A stretch of 64,000 nt of DNA from Vallitalea okinawensis (GCF_002964605.1 NZ_PQDH01000001.1:558001-622000); one strand, 5' to 3'. Numbered from the stretch's first letter, positions 1 through 9,273 are shown. The notes: generated from the letters alone by a model not told the origin. Numbers and translations are program-made.

Positions 1-252
1 TGTAGAATTCCCCATAACTACACCACGAGGTCCATCTGAGAAAGCAATTGGATTGATACCAAGACGTTCATTACCATTTGTCTCGATAGGTACAGGATTG
101 TATCCATTATCATATTTCATTCTATTCTCAATAGTATCCCAGTTACCGTTAAGCAACCAAACTTTCTCTTGTAAAGACATTTTTGCTAATAAATCTTTTG
201 CCTTTTCTTTAATTTGTTCATCTGTTAATGGACAATTCTTTTTGTTAAACAT
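1..252 (-). CDS. GH3 family beta-glucosidase-like enzyme, N-terminal part (cut by window edge)
   Basis: Reverse-strand reading frame of 84 codons running off the left edge. It starts MFNKKNCPLTDEQIKEKA and reaches ERLGINPIAFSDGPRGVVMG, closely matching the start of the complete GH3 gene at 6800-8971 (MFNKVNCSMTDQQIKDRA; KFSDGPRGVVMG). The SDGPRG block is a hallmark of the GH3 N-terminal barrel. A GGAGG site lies 7-8 bases before the ATG. GH3 enzymes release terminal beta-linked sugars; there is no signal peptide, so it is probably cytoplasmic. It is a paralogue of the downstream gene in the same orientation. Exact substrate cannot be told. Confidence 0.88.
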   Translation of the reverse strand, partial: MFNKKNCPLTDEQIKEKAKDLLAKMSLQEKVWLLNGNWDTIENRMKYDNGYNPVPIETNGNERLGINPIAFSDGPRGVVMGNST

Positions 253-727
253 ATATTGACCTCCAAAAATTAATATATGCCTATTGTACATGGCATGCAA
301 TCTTTCACATAACCCTTATAAAAGCTAGTATTTCTTCACTTTATTATCAATACTCTTAAGGAAGACATAGATTTTATTAGAGGAATATAACAATTTTATA
401 TTATTATGTAGATTTCGGTTATAATCACTTATAAAACTAGCTATACCTTCTATATGTCTACCAATTAATCCTATGAGAAAATGGTTTAACACTTACTTTT
501 TACTTATAAAAATAAGAAATTATATATTTTAAAGCAAGTTTTTAAATAAATTATATCTTGATCTAAAAAAATACCACTTTCTTTGAATAATTCACATTAA
601 AATTAGCAGAAAATTAGTCAAAACTTAGTTTGTAACGATAAGAAAAGATGTACAAAGAATGGTAGACTAATAGTAACAGGAGTACAAAAACTCTTAACTA
701 AACATTTATTAATAGGAGGTTCCAAAA
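253..727. other. Divergent intergenic region, very AT-rich
   Basis: About 475 bases between the divergent GH3 and URO-D-like genes. I see no credible reading frame, no RNA gene and no strong consensus promoter. The only clear element is the AGGAGGT ribosome site at 714-720 serving the ATG at 728. Both genes' promoters must lie here. Confidence 0.5.
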
Positions 728-1825
728 ATGAGATACATATCTGATTGGGATAAAAGAAAAGCTAGACATACAGCATTTTGGCAGCAAGAAATTATTGATC
801 GGCCAGTCGTTACATTTATGGCTCCAGCAGCCCATATCGATCCAAGAAATTTTGACTCATCTAAATTAGTACCACCTAAAAACGGTAATCCTGAAGATGT
901 CATGAAGTTCTGGACTGATAGTGAATGGATTTTAAAAAGACATGAATATGAGTGGGAGAACCTTTCTTGGGTTGGCGATAAGATTCCTCAAATTTTCCTA
1001 AACCTAGGACCTAGTGGACATGCTGCATTCTTTAAAGGTGTAACTCATGGTTTTACAGACGATTCAATTTGGTTCCACGGCGAGTATCATGAAAACCCTG
1101 AAGTCATTTTTGATAAAGAAAGCTTTTGGTATAAAAAAACATTAGAAGCTGCTAAGTATTTAGTTGATGAAGCTAAAGGTGAGTTCTTTGTATCCATGCC
1201 AGACTGTGCTGGTAACTTAGATGCTCTTGGTTCTATCCAAGGTAGTGACCGTGTCATGATGGACATGTTCATGGGTGCAGACTATATTCATCCTGCTCTT
1301 GATAAAATCCAAAAAGGATGGGAAAGTATCTATAATGAAATGTATGATATCATCAAAGACAATAATCAAAGTGGTAGTGGTGTAGGTTGGATGCGCTCAT
1401 GGGCACCAGGTAAAAATGGACAACTCCAAGTCGATATGTCTGTAATGTTCTCATCAGACATGTATGAAAAGTATGCCCTTCCTGAGTTGCATAAGCAATG
1501 TGAGTTCTTTGACAACCCAATTTACCATCTTGATGGTGTGGAGCAAATCCGTCACCTTGACCATATCTTATCTGTTGACAAGTTAAAAGCCATTCAATGG
1601 CAAAACGTAGCTGGTCAACCTTCTGTCATTAACTACATGGAAAGCCTTAAGAAGATTCAAACAGCCGGAAAGAGCTTATTACTCTTCTTAAATACACCAG
1701 AAGATATCGAACCGCTGATGGAGAATTTATCATCAAAAGGTCTTCATTTCTTTGTTCCTGTATACACTGGTGAAGAAGATTGTAAACGAATACTTAAGAG
1801 AATTGAAGAGTTAACACACGAATAG
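728..1825 (+). CDS. URO-D/MtaA-fold protein of a carbohydrate locus, function unknown
   Basis: 365 residues, with AGGAGGT 7 bases before the ATG. Overall length and pattern fit the uroporphyrinogen decarboxylase/methylcobamide:CoM methyltransferase (URO-D/MtaA) fold, which in clostridia often sits in sugar-use clusters without haem genes. The region equivalent to the MtaA zinc motif H-x-C reads YHLDG here (His267, Asp269), so the zinc-binding cysteine is missing. It is therefore unlikely to be a classical thiol methyltransferase. Neighbours are a GH3 gene (divergent) and a GPH symporter (convergent), pointing to sugar metabolism. Not haem synthesis: no hem genes nearby. Family assignment is by pattern only; the reaction is unknown. 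Confidence 0.6.
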   Translation: MRYISDWDKRKARHTAFWQQEIIDRPVVTFMAPAAHIDPRNFDSSKLVPPKNGNPEDVMKFWTDSEWILKRHEYEWENLSWVGDKIPQIFLNLGPSGHAAFFKGVTHGFTDDSIWFHGEYHENPEVIFDKESFWYKKTLEAAKYLVDEAKGEFFVSMPDCAGNLDALGSIQGSDRVMMDMFMGADYIHPALDKIQKGWESIYNEMYDIIKDNNQSGSGVGWMRSWAPGKNGQLQVDMSVMFSSDMYEKYALPELHKQCEFFDNPIYHLDGVEQIRHLDHILSVDKLKAIQWQNVAGQPSVINYMESLKKIQTAGKSLLLFLNTPEDIEPLMENLSSKGLHFFVPVYTGEEDCKRILKRIEELTHE

Positions 1826-1839
1826 AATGAATTGATCAG

Positions 1840-1864
1840 GGGCATATCTCAGTTGAGATAGCCC
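1840..1864. terminator. Hairpin after the URO-D-like gene
   Basis: GGGC-A-TATCTCA / TGAGATA-GCCC stem with a 2-base loop, 15 bases after the stop codon. The following bases (TTGATTACTATT) are only moderately T-rich, so termination strength is uncertain. Confidence 0.5.
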
Positions 1865-1936
1865 TTGATTACTATTAAAATGTAATCTATAGTTCATGAA
1901 GAAGAATCACATAAATAGTAGCAAAATAATGCACTA

Positions 1937-1962
1937 CCTTCCCTCTACTTTAAAAGGGAAGG
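1937..1962 (-). terminator. Hairpin after the GPH symporter gene
   Basis: CCTTCCCT / AGGGAAGG inverted repeat with a 10-base spacer, 12 bases beyond the stop of the reverse-strand symporter. There is no good T run on the reverse strand, so it may act as a 3' stabiliser or weak terminator. Confidence 0.4.
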
Positions 1963-1973
1963 CAGGGTAGAAT

Positions 1974-3332
1974 TTAGGATACATTTTGTAGCTTTTTGCG
2001 TTGATTAAGTTCTTCAACGATTTCACTATAGGTCTTCGTATCCAGTTCATAGAAACGCATGATCAGCAGCATGGCAATGCTTAAGATTAATGGTACACCC
2101 ATAATCAGAAGTTTGATTCCAAATAGAGCAAGTGGTGTTTGCGTTGCATTGGCTACATAGCCTGTCCAATCCATTACAAATCCTGGTAATAATCCCCCTA
2201 AAGCCATTCCTAGTTTAAAGAAAAATCCAGTTGCTGCATAAACCGCACCTTCAGCTCTAACACCTGTTTTCCATTCACCATACTCAATGGTATCAGGAAC
2301 CAATCCCCAAATAAGACCAGCTAAAATACCTGCACCTATTGAACCTACTACAGTACCTATGAATATTACTGGAATATTATCACCAATCATAGAAAGAGGT
2401 CTTATAATATTGATCACTAATGCAATCATAAGTAACTTCTTCTTTTCAAATCTCTTAGCAAGCATAGGTACAAATGGAATAATGAGCATATTTAATATCA
2501 TTCCTAATGCTGCATTTAGTCCAAAAAGATCATAGCGTTGTAAGTTATACTTGAAGTAAAGGGTTCCAACGGAACCAGCAATGGTCATGTTACCGAATAG
2601 AACAACAAATAATAAACAAATAATCAGTAAGGGTCGATTGGACTTAATCATTTGTGCCGTGGTTTTAATCGTTATTTTAGGTGCATTAGGATCTGTATTA
2701 CTATAACGTTCTTTGGCCGAGAAGAAAGATACATATAATAAAATAATACCAAAGATTGATAGAATGATCATAGATAATTGATAACCAAGTGCTTCATTGC
2801 CATTACCTAAAGCAGCAATCATTTTAGGTAAACCAATCGCTATTATAGCACCTGCTGTAGTAGCAAAAAATGTCCGCATAGCAGCAATCGATGTACGTTC
2901 ATTTGAATCTTGAGTCATTGAAGATGATAAAGCACCGAAAGGTACATTGACTACTGTGTAAATCATACCGAGACCAATATAGGTAACATAGGCATAAATA
3001 ACTTTTCCAACCTCATTGAAATCTGGTGTTGTAAAGCAAAGCACTCCAATAATACCAAAAGGAATCGCTCCAAATAATAGATAGGGTCGAAATTTCCCCC
3101 AACGTGTATGAGTTTTATCAACTATCAATCCCATAATTGGATCATTTATTGCATCCCATATCCTTGCAACAACAAAAAGTATAGAAGTCTGAATAGGTGA
3201 TAACCCATATACATCTACATAAAAAATAAGTAAAAACATACTTATTGCTTGATAAACTAAATTACATGCTAAATCCCCCGAAGCATATCCTAGTTTTTCT
3301 CTCATCTTTAGTTTAGCACTGCTACTATCCAT
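1974..3332 (-). CDS. GPH-family sugar:cation symporter (MFS-type)
   Basis: 452 residues with about 12 hydrophobic segments. The start (REKLGYASGDLACNLVYQ), the DPIMGLIVDKTHTRWGKFRPYLL loop region and WGLVPDTIEYGEWKTGVR are signatures of the glycoside-pentoside-hexuronide:cation symporter family (XynP, UidB and YicJ relatives). It would import a di- or oligosaccharide or glycoside with Na+ or H+ across the cytoplasmic membrane. GGAGG precedes the ATG. It lies in a GH3/URO-D-like/SLH locus, so a beta-glycoside is a likely cargo (inference). Substrate cannot be read from sequence. A perfect 7-1-7 palindrome at 3451-3465 upstream may be its operator. Confidence 0.9.
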   Translation of the reverse strand: MDSSSAKLKMREKLGYASGDLACNLVYQAISMFLLIFYVDVYGLSPIQTSILFVVARIWDAINDPIMGLIVDKTHTRWGKFRPYLLFGAIPFGIIGVLCFTTPDFNEVGKVIYAYVTYIGLGMIYTVVNVPFGALSSSMTQDSNERTSIAAMRTFFATTAGAIIAIGLPKMIAALGNGNEALGYQLSMIILSIFGIILLYVSFFSAKERYSNTDPNAPKITIKTTAQMIKSNRPLLIICLLFVVLFGNMTIAGSVGTLYFKYNLQRYDLFGLNAALGMILNMLIIPFVPMLAKRFEKKKLLMIALVINIIRPLSMIGDNIPVIFIGTVVGSIGAGILAGLIWGLVPDTIEYGEWKTGVRAEGAVYAATGFFFKLGMALGGLLPGFVMDWTGYVANATQTPLALFGIKLLIMGVPLILSIAMLLIMRFYELDTKTYSEIVEELNQRKKLQNVS

Positions 3333-3450
3333 AAGTAATACCTCCTCAAAATTGTTACTATAATCCTATCATTTCTAAGCTTAGGATACTTCTACTATAC
3401 CGCTGTCTTCTATACAAAAAATTACTCAATATGACTTCACTTTTATAACC

Positions 3451-3465
3451 ACTCAATAATTGAGT
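3451..3465. promoter_or_regulatory. Perfect 15-bp palindrome, candidate operator
   Basis: ACTCAAT-A-ATTGAGT, about 120 bases upstream of the GPH symporter start. Perfect dyad symmetry in an otherwise unstructured AT-rich leader suggests a repressor or activator site, but no regulator can be named. Confidence 0.35.
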
Positions 3466-3889
3466 TAACAAAACTATATTTTTTGGTTACAAACATCTAA
3501 TTTTTATATACTTTTTTCCTAGATACAGAGTTGAATAACAATAATTATATCATTTTAGTACATAATTATTGCCTTTTGTAAATTATTATCCTACACTGAT
3601 CAACATTCAAAGATGCTGAAAGCCCTATATTAAAGCCATTTTCTTTAATTTCATCTTGTACCTAACCACTCCATCTAGTAACTTCATCTTCTCTTTTGTA
3701 CTATAGTATCCACACACAAAACATTAAGAGTCATTAGACGTTCGATACTTTTCTATACCGGGTAAATTTTTCTGATACATGTATTTGGTGATTTTTTTAG
3801 ATTGTTCATAGTTTGCTGGTTTTATATAAGGTTCTTGATTATACCAGAGGCGAGCTTTTATTGGGTTCGTCTTTTCCTATTTCGGACAT
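3466..3889. other. Long intergenic stretch with possible decayed coding sequence
   Basis: No intact gene. On the reverse strand, roughly 3880 to 3730 reads as about 50 codons without stop but with no start or ribosome site (it contains ARLWYNQEPYIKPANYEQS and ends with TAA). About 3690 to 3595 reads in two frames separated by a stop (one includes DEIKENGFNIGLSASL). The composition looks protein-like, but I recognise no family. It may be the remains of a lost gene between the SLH gene's terminator and the symporter promoter, or chance. Confidence 0.25.
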
Positions 3890-3942
3890 AAAAAAGGGGC
3901 ATCTCGCCCTAGATGATTAATCATCTATTATGAGACATCCCC
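3890..3942 (-). terminator. Rho-independent terminator of the SLH protein gene
   Basis: Long interrupted stem (GGGG/CCCC ends, TCTC/GAGA, TAGATGAT/ATCATCTA) followed on the reverse strand by a run of six Ts. It lies about 95 bases beyond the stop of the SLH gene. Its architecture resembles the terminator at 6733-6783. Confidence 0.8.
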
Positions 3943-4035
3943 TCTTAGTCATACGTAACTATTAAATAGAGATCGCATTCCCGTTTTATAGTGGATAAAT
4001 TACACGATATTGAGCGAGCTCAAAATTACTTTAAA

Positions 4036-6519
4036 TTAGTACTTTATAAAATCTAATCTTTCAACTAATCTTTTTATTATTACAGCACTCTCCGAACGTG
4101 TAGTTTGAGATTTTGGCTCAAAGGTATTATTTGTTCTTCCTTCTACTATACCTATTTCGACTGACTTTGCAGCATAGTCCTTAGCCCAATCACCAATTTT
4201 ACCTTTATCTTCATACTTTGATAGTACTAATGTATTTGCTTCTTTTTCTCCTTCAATAATCTCTAATGCTCTCATAGTTGTAACAATTATTTCTTCTCTA
4301 CTTATTTCTTTCATAGGTTTAAAGGTATCATCTTCATATCCCGTAACTAAACCCATAATAATAGCTGTGTTTATTGCATCTGCATACCAATCATCTCTTT
4401 TTACATCTTTAAAAACTTGCTTATCAGCCTTTTCAATATTTAATCCTAACCCTCTAATTAGTAGTGTTGCAAATTCTGCTCTTGTAATATTTTTGTCAGG
4501 ATTAAAATTACCATTATATCCTAATAATAAAAGCTTGTTTGATAATAACTCAATATCTCTTTTAGCCCAATGATCACTTATATCAGAGAATTCATTATTT
4601 GTTTGTACTACTGCAAATGTTCCTGTTCCGTTACCCTTTATTATAGCCCAATGCTTTCCATTTTCATCTTCTATAAATGTTGTTGGCATAAATGTAAATC
4701 CACCTGATTGTTTATCTATTTTGATTCCAGTTATATTATCATAACTACTAATCTTATTAACTGGTATCCAATGCTCCACAAAAGAATGATCAAATCTATA
4801 TAGCTCTACTATTTTATTATTATTTATAGCGCTAACATTAAAATCAACTACATTCGATAATAATTTATGATTATTCTTTTTTAATAACTCTTCGAAGTTA
4901 CTGTCATTCACTACATCTATGGTAAATTTTAACTTCCCATTAGCTAACATGTAGATTTTATCGCCAATATTATGCTCACTAAAACTACCTACAGAATAAG
5001 CCATCGATGCATTTTCGGTTTTTAAATGAATTTTTCTTGATGACAGTTCAGAGTTTCCTCTATCTAAAATGTCAATTAAATGATTACTTTCCATAGTTAT
5101 ATTTGTTACTTTCGTATTATTTGTGATAGGTATATACATTCTGTCTTCTGTCTCTCTAGAAAATTCCATATAAAACATAGATGGATCTATTTTTACTTTG
5201 GTTGTTTCTTCATCTAACATCATCTCTTTTACCAACTTATCCTGTGGTTTTAGATGGTCAGAGCTAACATACATTTTTTTTGATTCCTTACCACCTTTTA
5301 TACTTGTAACCCCATAATAATATCCTACATATCCATATATATTTGAAGTTTCAATAATAAAACTAGTATCCATTATTGGTTCTCTATTTAATTTTGTATA
5401 TGACTTAGAGTTTTCACCAGTTGCTTGATATACATTATATCCTTCCGCTTCACTGACCCCATCCCACGTCACTTCAATGTCATCTAATGCATTTAATTTA
5501 ATTTCTATATTACTAACCTGTGGTATTTCCTCTTCATCTATTAAATAATAATTCACAATATCTTTTAATTCTTTATATTTTCTGAGGTATTGGTCATTTA
5601 GAGAATACACATAGTAATTTCCTATACTATCTACTATAATATATTCTACACCTTCAAATATACCTATTTTATCCCCTGTAGTTTTCTCATATACAGCATT
5701 GTTAGAAAATACATATTTCTCATCAACATGTATAATATTATCGCCTAAAGCACCATATGCACCTAATCTTTCTTCGTCTCTAACGTATATATTATGCTCT
5801 ACTGATAAATCATTTTTATCAATCCTATATCCCCCAAAATATAAATCATCACCTTGGATAACGATACCATATATTCCATTTCCATGTATATCCTGTGCAT
5901 CAACAAACTGTTTTGTATCTAAATCAAACTTAAATAATTCCCCTCGATATGCGTCTTCAATATATAAGTAATTATCCTCTAATAGTATTTTATGATCAAT
6001 ATCTGATTTATAAGACCATTGCTTCCATTGCTCTGTTAAGATTAAAGTAAGCTCATTTCTAGACAAATCATACTCATATATTCCTCCATCAGCTACTATA
6101 AATATACTTTTTTCATTCGCTTCTATACTTCTTGGTGATATATCTAAATTTATTGTTTGCCTTAACTCACCTGTTTTAGAATCATAGACTTGAATCTGCT
6201 TCTTACTTATATCTGAAACAAATAGTTTGTCTTCATATAAATCCATATCAACAAATGTTTTTGAAATATTATAGTCTTCATTTACCACTTTTTTTATACT
6301 AAAATCATCCAGCTCTATAAAGTATATTGTATTCCAGTCTAGCACAAACATGTTAGTGTTCATATCGTCAATAATCCATTCTTCTACAGTATAAGAATAC
6401 CGCATATCGATATCCCCCATTGCCTGGGCACTTACTCTATCCATCTTTAATGGACTTATAATAGTTATTGATAATACAATCGCAACTATAAAAGAAATAG
6501 TTCTTTTTAATTTTTTCAC
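4036..6519 (-). CDS. S-layer-homology surface protein with propeller-like N-terminal region
   Basis: 827 residues, GTG start behind AGGAGGGG. Residues 1-32 are a Sec signal peptide (KKLKR, hydrophobic core, VSAQA). Residues about 40-330 are repeated beta-rich segments (DKLFVSD, KSIFIVADGGIYEYD, DNYLYIED, DDLYFGGY) resembling propeller blades. About 337-425 is a fibronectin-III-like domain (IEVTWDGVSEAEGYNVYQ). Three SLH domains close the protein at about 644-693, 703-755 and 767-823 (FSDISDHWAK, FKDVKRDDWYA, GKIGDWAKDYA). SLH domains bind pyruvylated cell-wall polymer, so it sits on the outer surface. The locus suggests a role in polysaccharide binding or sensing, but no catalytic motif is visible. 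Confidence 0.85.
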   Translation of the reverse strand: MKKLKRTISFIVAIVLSITIISPLKMDRVSAQAMGDIDMRYSYTVEEWIIDDMNTNMFVLDWNTIYFIELDDFSIKKVVNEDYNISKTFVDMDLYEDKLFVSDISKKQIQVYDSKTGELRQTINLDISPRSIEANEKSIFIVADGGIYEYDLSRNELTLILTEQWKQWSYKSDIDHKILLEDNYLYIEDAYRGELFKFDLDTKQFVDAQDIHGNGIYGIVIQGDDLYFGGYRIDKNDLSVEHNIYVRDEERLGAYGALGDNIIHVDEKYVFSNNAVYEKTTGDKIGIFEGVEYIIVDSIGNYYVYSLNDQYLRKYKELKDIVNYYLIDEEEIPQVSNIEIKLNALDDIEVTWDGVSEAEGYNVYQATGENSKSYTKLNREPIMDTSFIIETSNIYGYVGYYYGVTSIKGGKESKKMYVSSDHLKPQDKLVKEMMLDEETTKVKIDPSMFYMEFSRETEDRMYIPITNNTKVTNITMESNHLIDILDRGNSELSSRKIHLKTENASMAYSVGSFSEHNIGDKIYMLANGKLKFTIDVVNDSNFEELLKKNNHKLLSNVVDFNVSAINNNKIVELYRFDHSFVEHWIPVNKISSYDNITGIKIDKQSGGFTFMPTTFIEDENGKHWAIIKGNGTGTFAVVQTNNEFSDISDHWAKRDIELLSNKLLLLGYNGNFNPDKNITRAEFATLLIRGLGLNIEKADKQVFKDVKRDDWYADAINTAIIMGLVTGYEDDTFKPMKEISREEIIVTTMRALEIIEGEKEANTLVLSKYEDKGKIGDWAKDYAAKSVEIGIVEGRTNNTFEPKSQTTRSESAVIIKRLVERLDFIKY

Positions 6520-6732
6520 ACTTTCCCCTCCTAATACATTTTTGCAACAATAGCTATTTTATCAAAATTCGACTGATTTCGCTAAATATTATTTTGGTAT
6601 TTTGTCCATTTTTTTCAAGATAATGTTTTGGATTATATTTTTAAAACACTAAAGTAGCTGCTGACACATTTTTTTGATAAACTCTCCTTGTTTGGGTTTA
6701 CTTCGGTAACTCGGTTTTTCTTTATTTGCAAC

Positions 6733-6783
6733 AAAAAAAGGGCGTCTCACCCTAGATGGAAATCATCTAAGGTGAGACAGCCC
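6733..6783 (-). terminator. Rho-independent terminator of the GH3 gene
   Basis: Stem GGGC.GTCTCACC.TAGATG / CATCTA.GGTGAGAC.GCCC with a short loop, then seven Ts on the reverse strand. It lies just past the stop of the GH3 gene. Confidence 0.85.
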
Positions 6784-6799
6784 CTTAATAATTTATTCT

Positions 6800-8971
6800 T
6801 TATAATGTGAGTTCGACGGTTAAAAGACTAGCTTCATCGGATGACCCACCTGCATAGAAGATGTAGTTACCTTCTTCAAGTTTCCAAGACATATCTTCTG
6901 TATCAAAGTACTTAAGCTCTTCTATATTGACTTTTACAATTACTTCTTTTGTTTCACCAGCTTTAATCATGATTTTGTCAAACCCTTTAAGCAGCTTCTT
7001 CTGTCTTTCAATCTTTGAGTCTACCATTCCAACGTAAACTTGAACGACCTCTTCACCATCGACTTTTCCAGCATTAGTCACTGCTACCTTCACATCTACA
7101 ACATCTTCACCTTTTAATACATCTATTTTATTATACTTAAATGTCGTATAGCTTAAGCCAAAACCAAAAGGATAGCATGCATTATTACCGTCTTTATCAA
7201 GCTTGCTGTAACCATGGTATAAATCATAAGTGATTTCATTATCTTCACTACTGAAGTATGGTAAGTGGCTGATATCTTCAGGAATTGTAAATGGTAGTTT
7301 ACCACTAGGATTAACATCACCAAATAGTACTCTTGGTAAAGCATTACCACCTTCCATACCTGAATACCAACCGTATAGTATTGAAGGTACAATATGATCC
7401 CACTCATGTGTTATAATCATTGAGCCACCGATCAAGGTTACAACTGTATTAGGATTAATAGCGCCAATCTCTTGAATTAATTCTATTTCTGGATCTTTTA
7501 AGGATAAATTAGGGCGATCCCCACCTATTGCTCCTGTATAGGATCGTTGTTTTTCTTCCTCATTAGAACCTTCTGGTGGTGTAAGTTTAGCAAATTCATC
7601 TAGCCTACCCATGTTAGCATAACCTTTAGCTACTAAGTTCGGCATATTCATGCCACCCTCTTCATCAGGCACGACAAATTCGCCTTCGTCCTGTGCATCG
7701 TTACCTACAATAATGATCACACAGTCAGCTTCCTTCGCTTGAACTTTTGCTTCTGCAACCTTTTCTTCATCAAGGTGAATAATCTCTACCCCATCTCCAA
7801 AATAATTCTTAAATCCTTCTAATTGAGTGACAACATACGGTGCATAGATATTACTACTTCCATGGTCGCCAGTATTGGCTTTAGCAGCTAATTTTCCTAC
7901 CACTAGAACTTTATAAACCTCTTTACTTAGAGGTAATACATTATTATTATTCTTTATTAACACCATTGACTTCTCAGCTGCTTCTCTCGCAAGCTCTGTA
8001 TGTTCTCTAGAAGCAACCATATCCATAGTATATTCTTCTAGTTTTTCTGGGCTGTTTTCAAATACTAATAGAGTTTTAATAACACGACTAACAGCAGTGT
8101 CGATGGTTTCTATGCTCACCTCACCATCCTGCACAGCCTTTAATAACTTATTATGATACTCAATTGGTAAAGGCATTTCAACGTCCATTCCTGCTTCGAT
8201 AGCTTTCTTTGTATTACGTATACCAAAGATAAAGTCAGAGCTTGTAAATCCTTCAAATCCCCATTCATCTCTAAGAATCTCTGTTTGTAATTTCTTGCTT
8301 TCACAAGCATGATCACCGTCAAATTTATTATATGCCCCCATTAAAGAAGCTGCACCAGCATCAACTGATTTCTTGAAATGAGGTAAATAAACCTCTCGAA
8401 GTGCACGATCATCCACCTGAACATCAACTCTAAAACGAGAGTTTTCAATTTGATTCAAGGCATAATGCTTTAAACATGCCATGACATTGTGTTCTTGAAC
8501 AGACTCTGTTAAAGCCTTCCCCAGTTCTCCAACATGGTATGGATCTTCTCCATATGTCTCTTGAGCTCTCCCCCATGCTGGATGTCTTAATAAATTGATA
8601 CAAACACCTGCAAAATAGTTAGCATCCTGAGCACGACATTCCTTACCGATAACATCACCTATACGGCTTTCTAACTCTCTATCAAAGCTGGCACCACGAG
8701 CCATAGATACGGGGAAGCATGTTGAGTGCCCCATAACAACACCACGTGGCCCATCGGAGAATTTAATTGGCGTAATACCTAGTCTTTCGTTACCTAATGT
8801 ACATATTGGTACAGGGTTATATGCATTGCCATGATTAAGAATATTACCTATCATATCCCATTCACCATGAAGCATCATTACTTTTTCTTCTAGAGATAAT
8901 TGAGCTAATAGTTCTTCTGCTCTATCTTTGATCTGTTGATCTGTCATACTGCAATTAACTTTATTAAACAT
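6800..8971 (-). CDS. GH3 family beta-glucosidase-type glycoside hydrolase
   Basis: 723 residues. Contains the GH3 N-terminal barrel (KFSDGPRGVVMG, RHPAWGRAQETYGEDPYHVG, ACLKHYALNQIENSRF), the nucleophile motif FTSSDF with Asp246, the C-terminal sandwich (KVLVVGKLAAKANTGDHGSS) and a fibronectin-III-like tail (VVQVYVGMVDSKIERQKKLLKGF). It hydrolyses terminal beta-glycosides with retention. No signal peptide, so cytoplasmic. Start: an in-frame ATG at 8977 directly abuts GGGAGGA, so I prefer the ATG at 8971, which has proper spacing and matches the paralogue at the left edge (MFNK). Beta-glucoside is the default substrate; beta-xyloside is possible. Confidence 0.93.
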   Translation of the reverse strand: MFNKVNCSMTDQQIKDRAEELLAQLSLEEKVMMLHGEWDMIGNILNHGNAYNPVPICTLGNERLGITPIKFSDGPRGVVMGHSTCFPVSMARGASFDRELESRIGDVIGKECRAQDANYFAGVCINLLRHPAWGRAQETYGEDPYHVGELGKALTESVQEHNVMACLKHYALNQIENSRFRVDVQVDDRALREVYLPHFKKSVDAGAASLMGAYNKFDGDHACESKKLQTEILRDEWGFEGFTSSDFIFGIRNTKKAIEAGMDVEMPLPIEYHNKLLKAVQDGEVSIETIDTAVSRVIKTLLVFENSPEKLEEYTMDMVASREHTELAREAAEKSMVLIKNNNNVLPLSKEVYKVLVVGKLAAKANTGDHGSSNIYAPYVVTQLEGFKNYFGDGVEIIHLDEEKVAEAKVQAKEADCVIIIVGNDAQDEGEFVVPDEEGGMNMPNLVAKGYANMGRLDEFAKLTPPEGSNEEEKQRSYTGAIGGDRPNLSLKDPEIELIQEIGAINPNTVVTLIGGSMIITHEWDHIVPSILYGWYSGMEGGNALPRVLFGDVNPSGKLPFTIPEDISHLPYFSSEDNEITYDLYHGYSKLDKDGNNACYPFGFGLSYTTFKYNKIDVLKGEDVVDVKVAVTNAGKVDGEEVVQVYVGMVDSKIERQKKLLKGFDKIMIKAGETKEVIVKVNIEELKYFDTEDMSWKLEEGNYIFYAGGSSDEASLLTVELTL

Positions 8972-9123
8972 CTTCATTCCTCCCAGATTACATTATTCTT
9001 AATACCTTTATTATTACTGAAAGTGATTGTTACTTAACTCGTTTTTATATTACAATAGACCCGTCAAGCATAACTGTAATTACTTGCACATATTTGTGTA
9101 CTTTCTGGCTAACTTAAAATAAC

Positions 9124-9138
9124 TGATAATAATTATTA
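9124..9138. promoter_or_regulatory. Fur/PerR-family box upstream of the rubredoxin-like gene
   Basis: TGATAATAATTATTA matches the 7-1-7 Fur-family consensus TGATAATnATTATCA at all but one of its specified bases, and it sits 8 bases before the -35. PerR (TTATAATnATTATAA) is the other plausible reader. A related box lies upstream of the NADH oxidase gene. Confidence 0.5.
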
Positions 9139-9146
9139 TATAACTA

Positions 9147-9175
9147 TTGACATTATTTAATAATTGATTTATAAT
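9147..9175 (+). promoter_or_regulatory. Sigma-A promoter of the rubredoxin-like gene
   Basis: TTGACA (9147-9152), a 17-base spacer and TATAAT (9170-9175): perfect consensus. It implies a leader of about 90 bases before the ATG at 9274. Confidence 0.85.
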
Positions 9176-9273
9176 GAGATCATAGTTAAATAATAAGTTT
9201 TAAATACTATTTATGAATAGAAAAATCATTCATATAAATAATAATAAGTAGATAATTGAAGGAGGAAGTTAAT

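Larger units (their letters stand above)
8972..9273. other. Divergent regulatory region between GH3 and the rubredoxin-like gene
   Basis: Contains a consensus sigma-A promoter and a Fur/PerR-like box for the rubredoxin-like gene (listed separately) and the GGGAGGA ribosome site of the GH3 gene. No strong promoter for the GH3 gene is evident; a TTGACG on the reverse strand near 9058-9063 lacks a well-spaced -10. Confidence 0.5.

Noticed and set aside
728-1825. Haem biosynthesis enzyme HemE
   Set aside because: No other hem genes, divergent active-site region, and a sugar-use neighbourhood.
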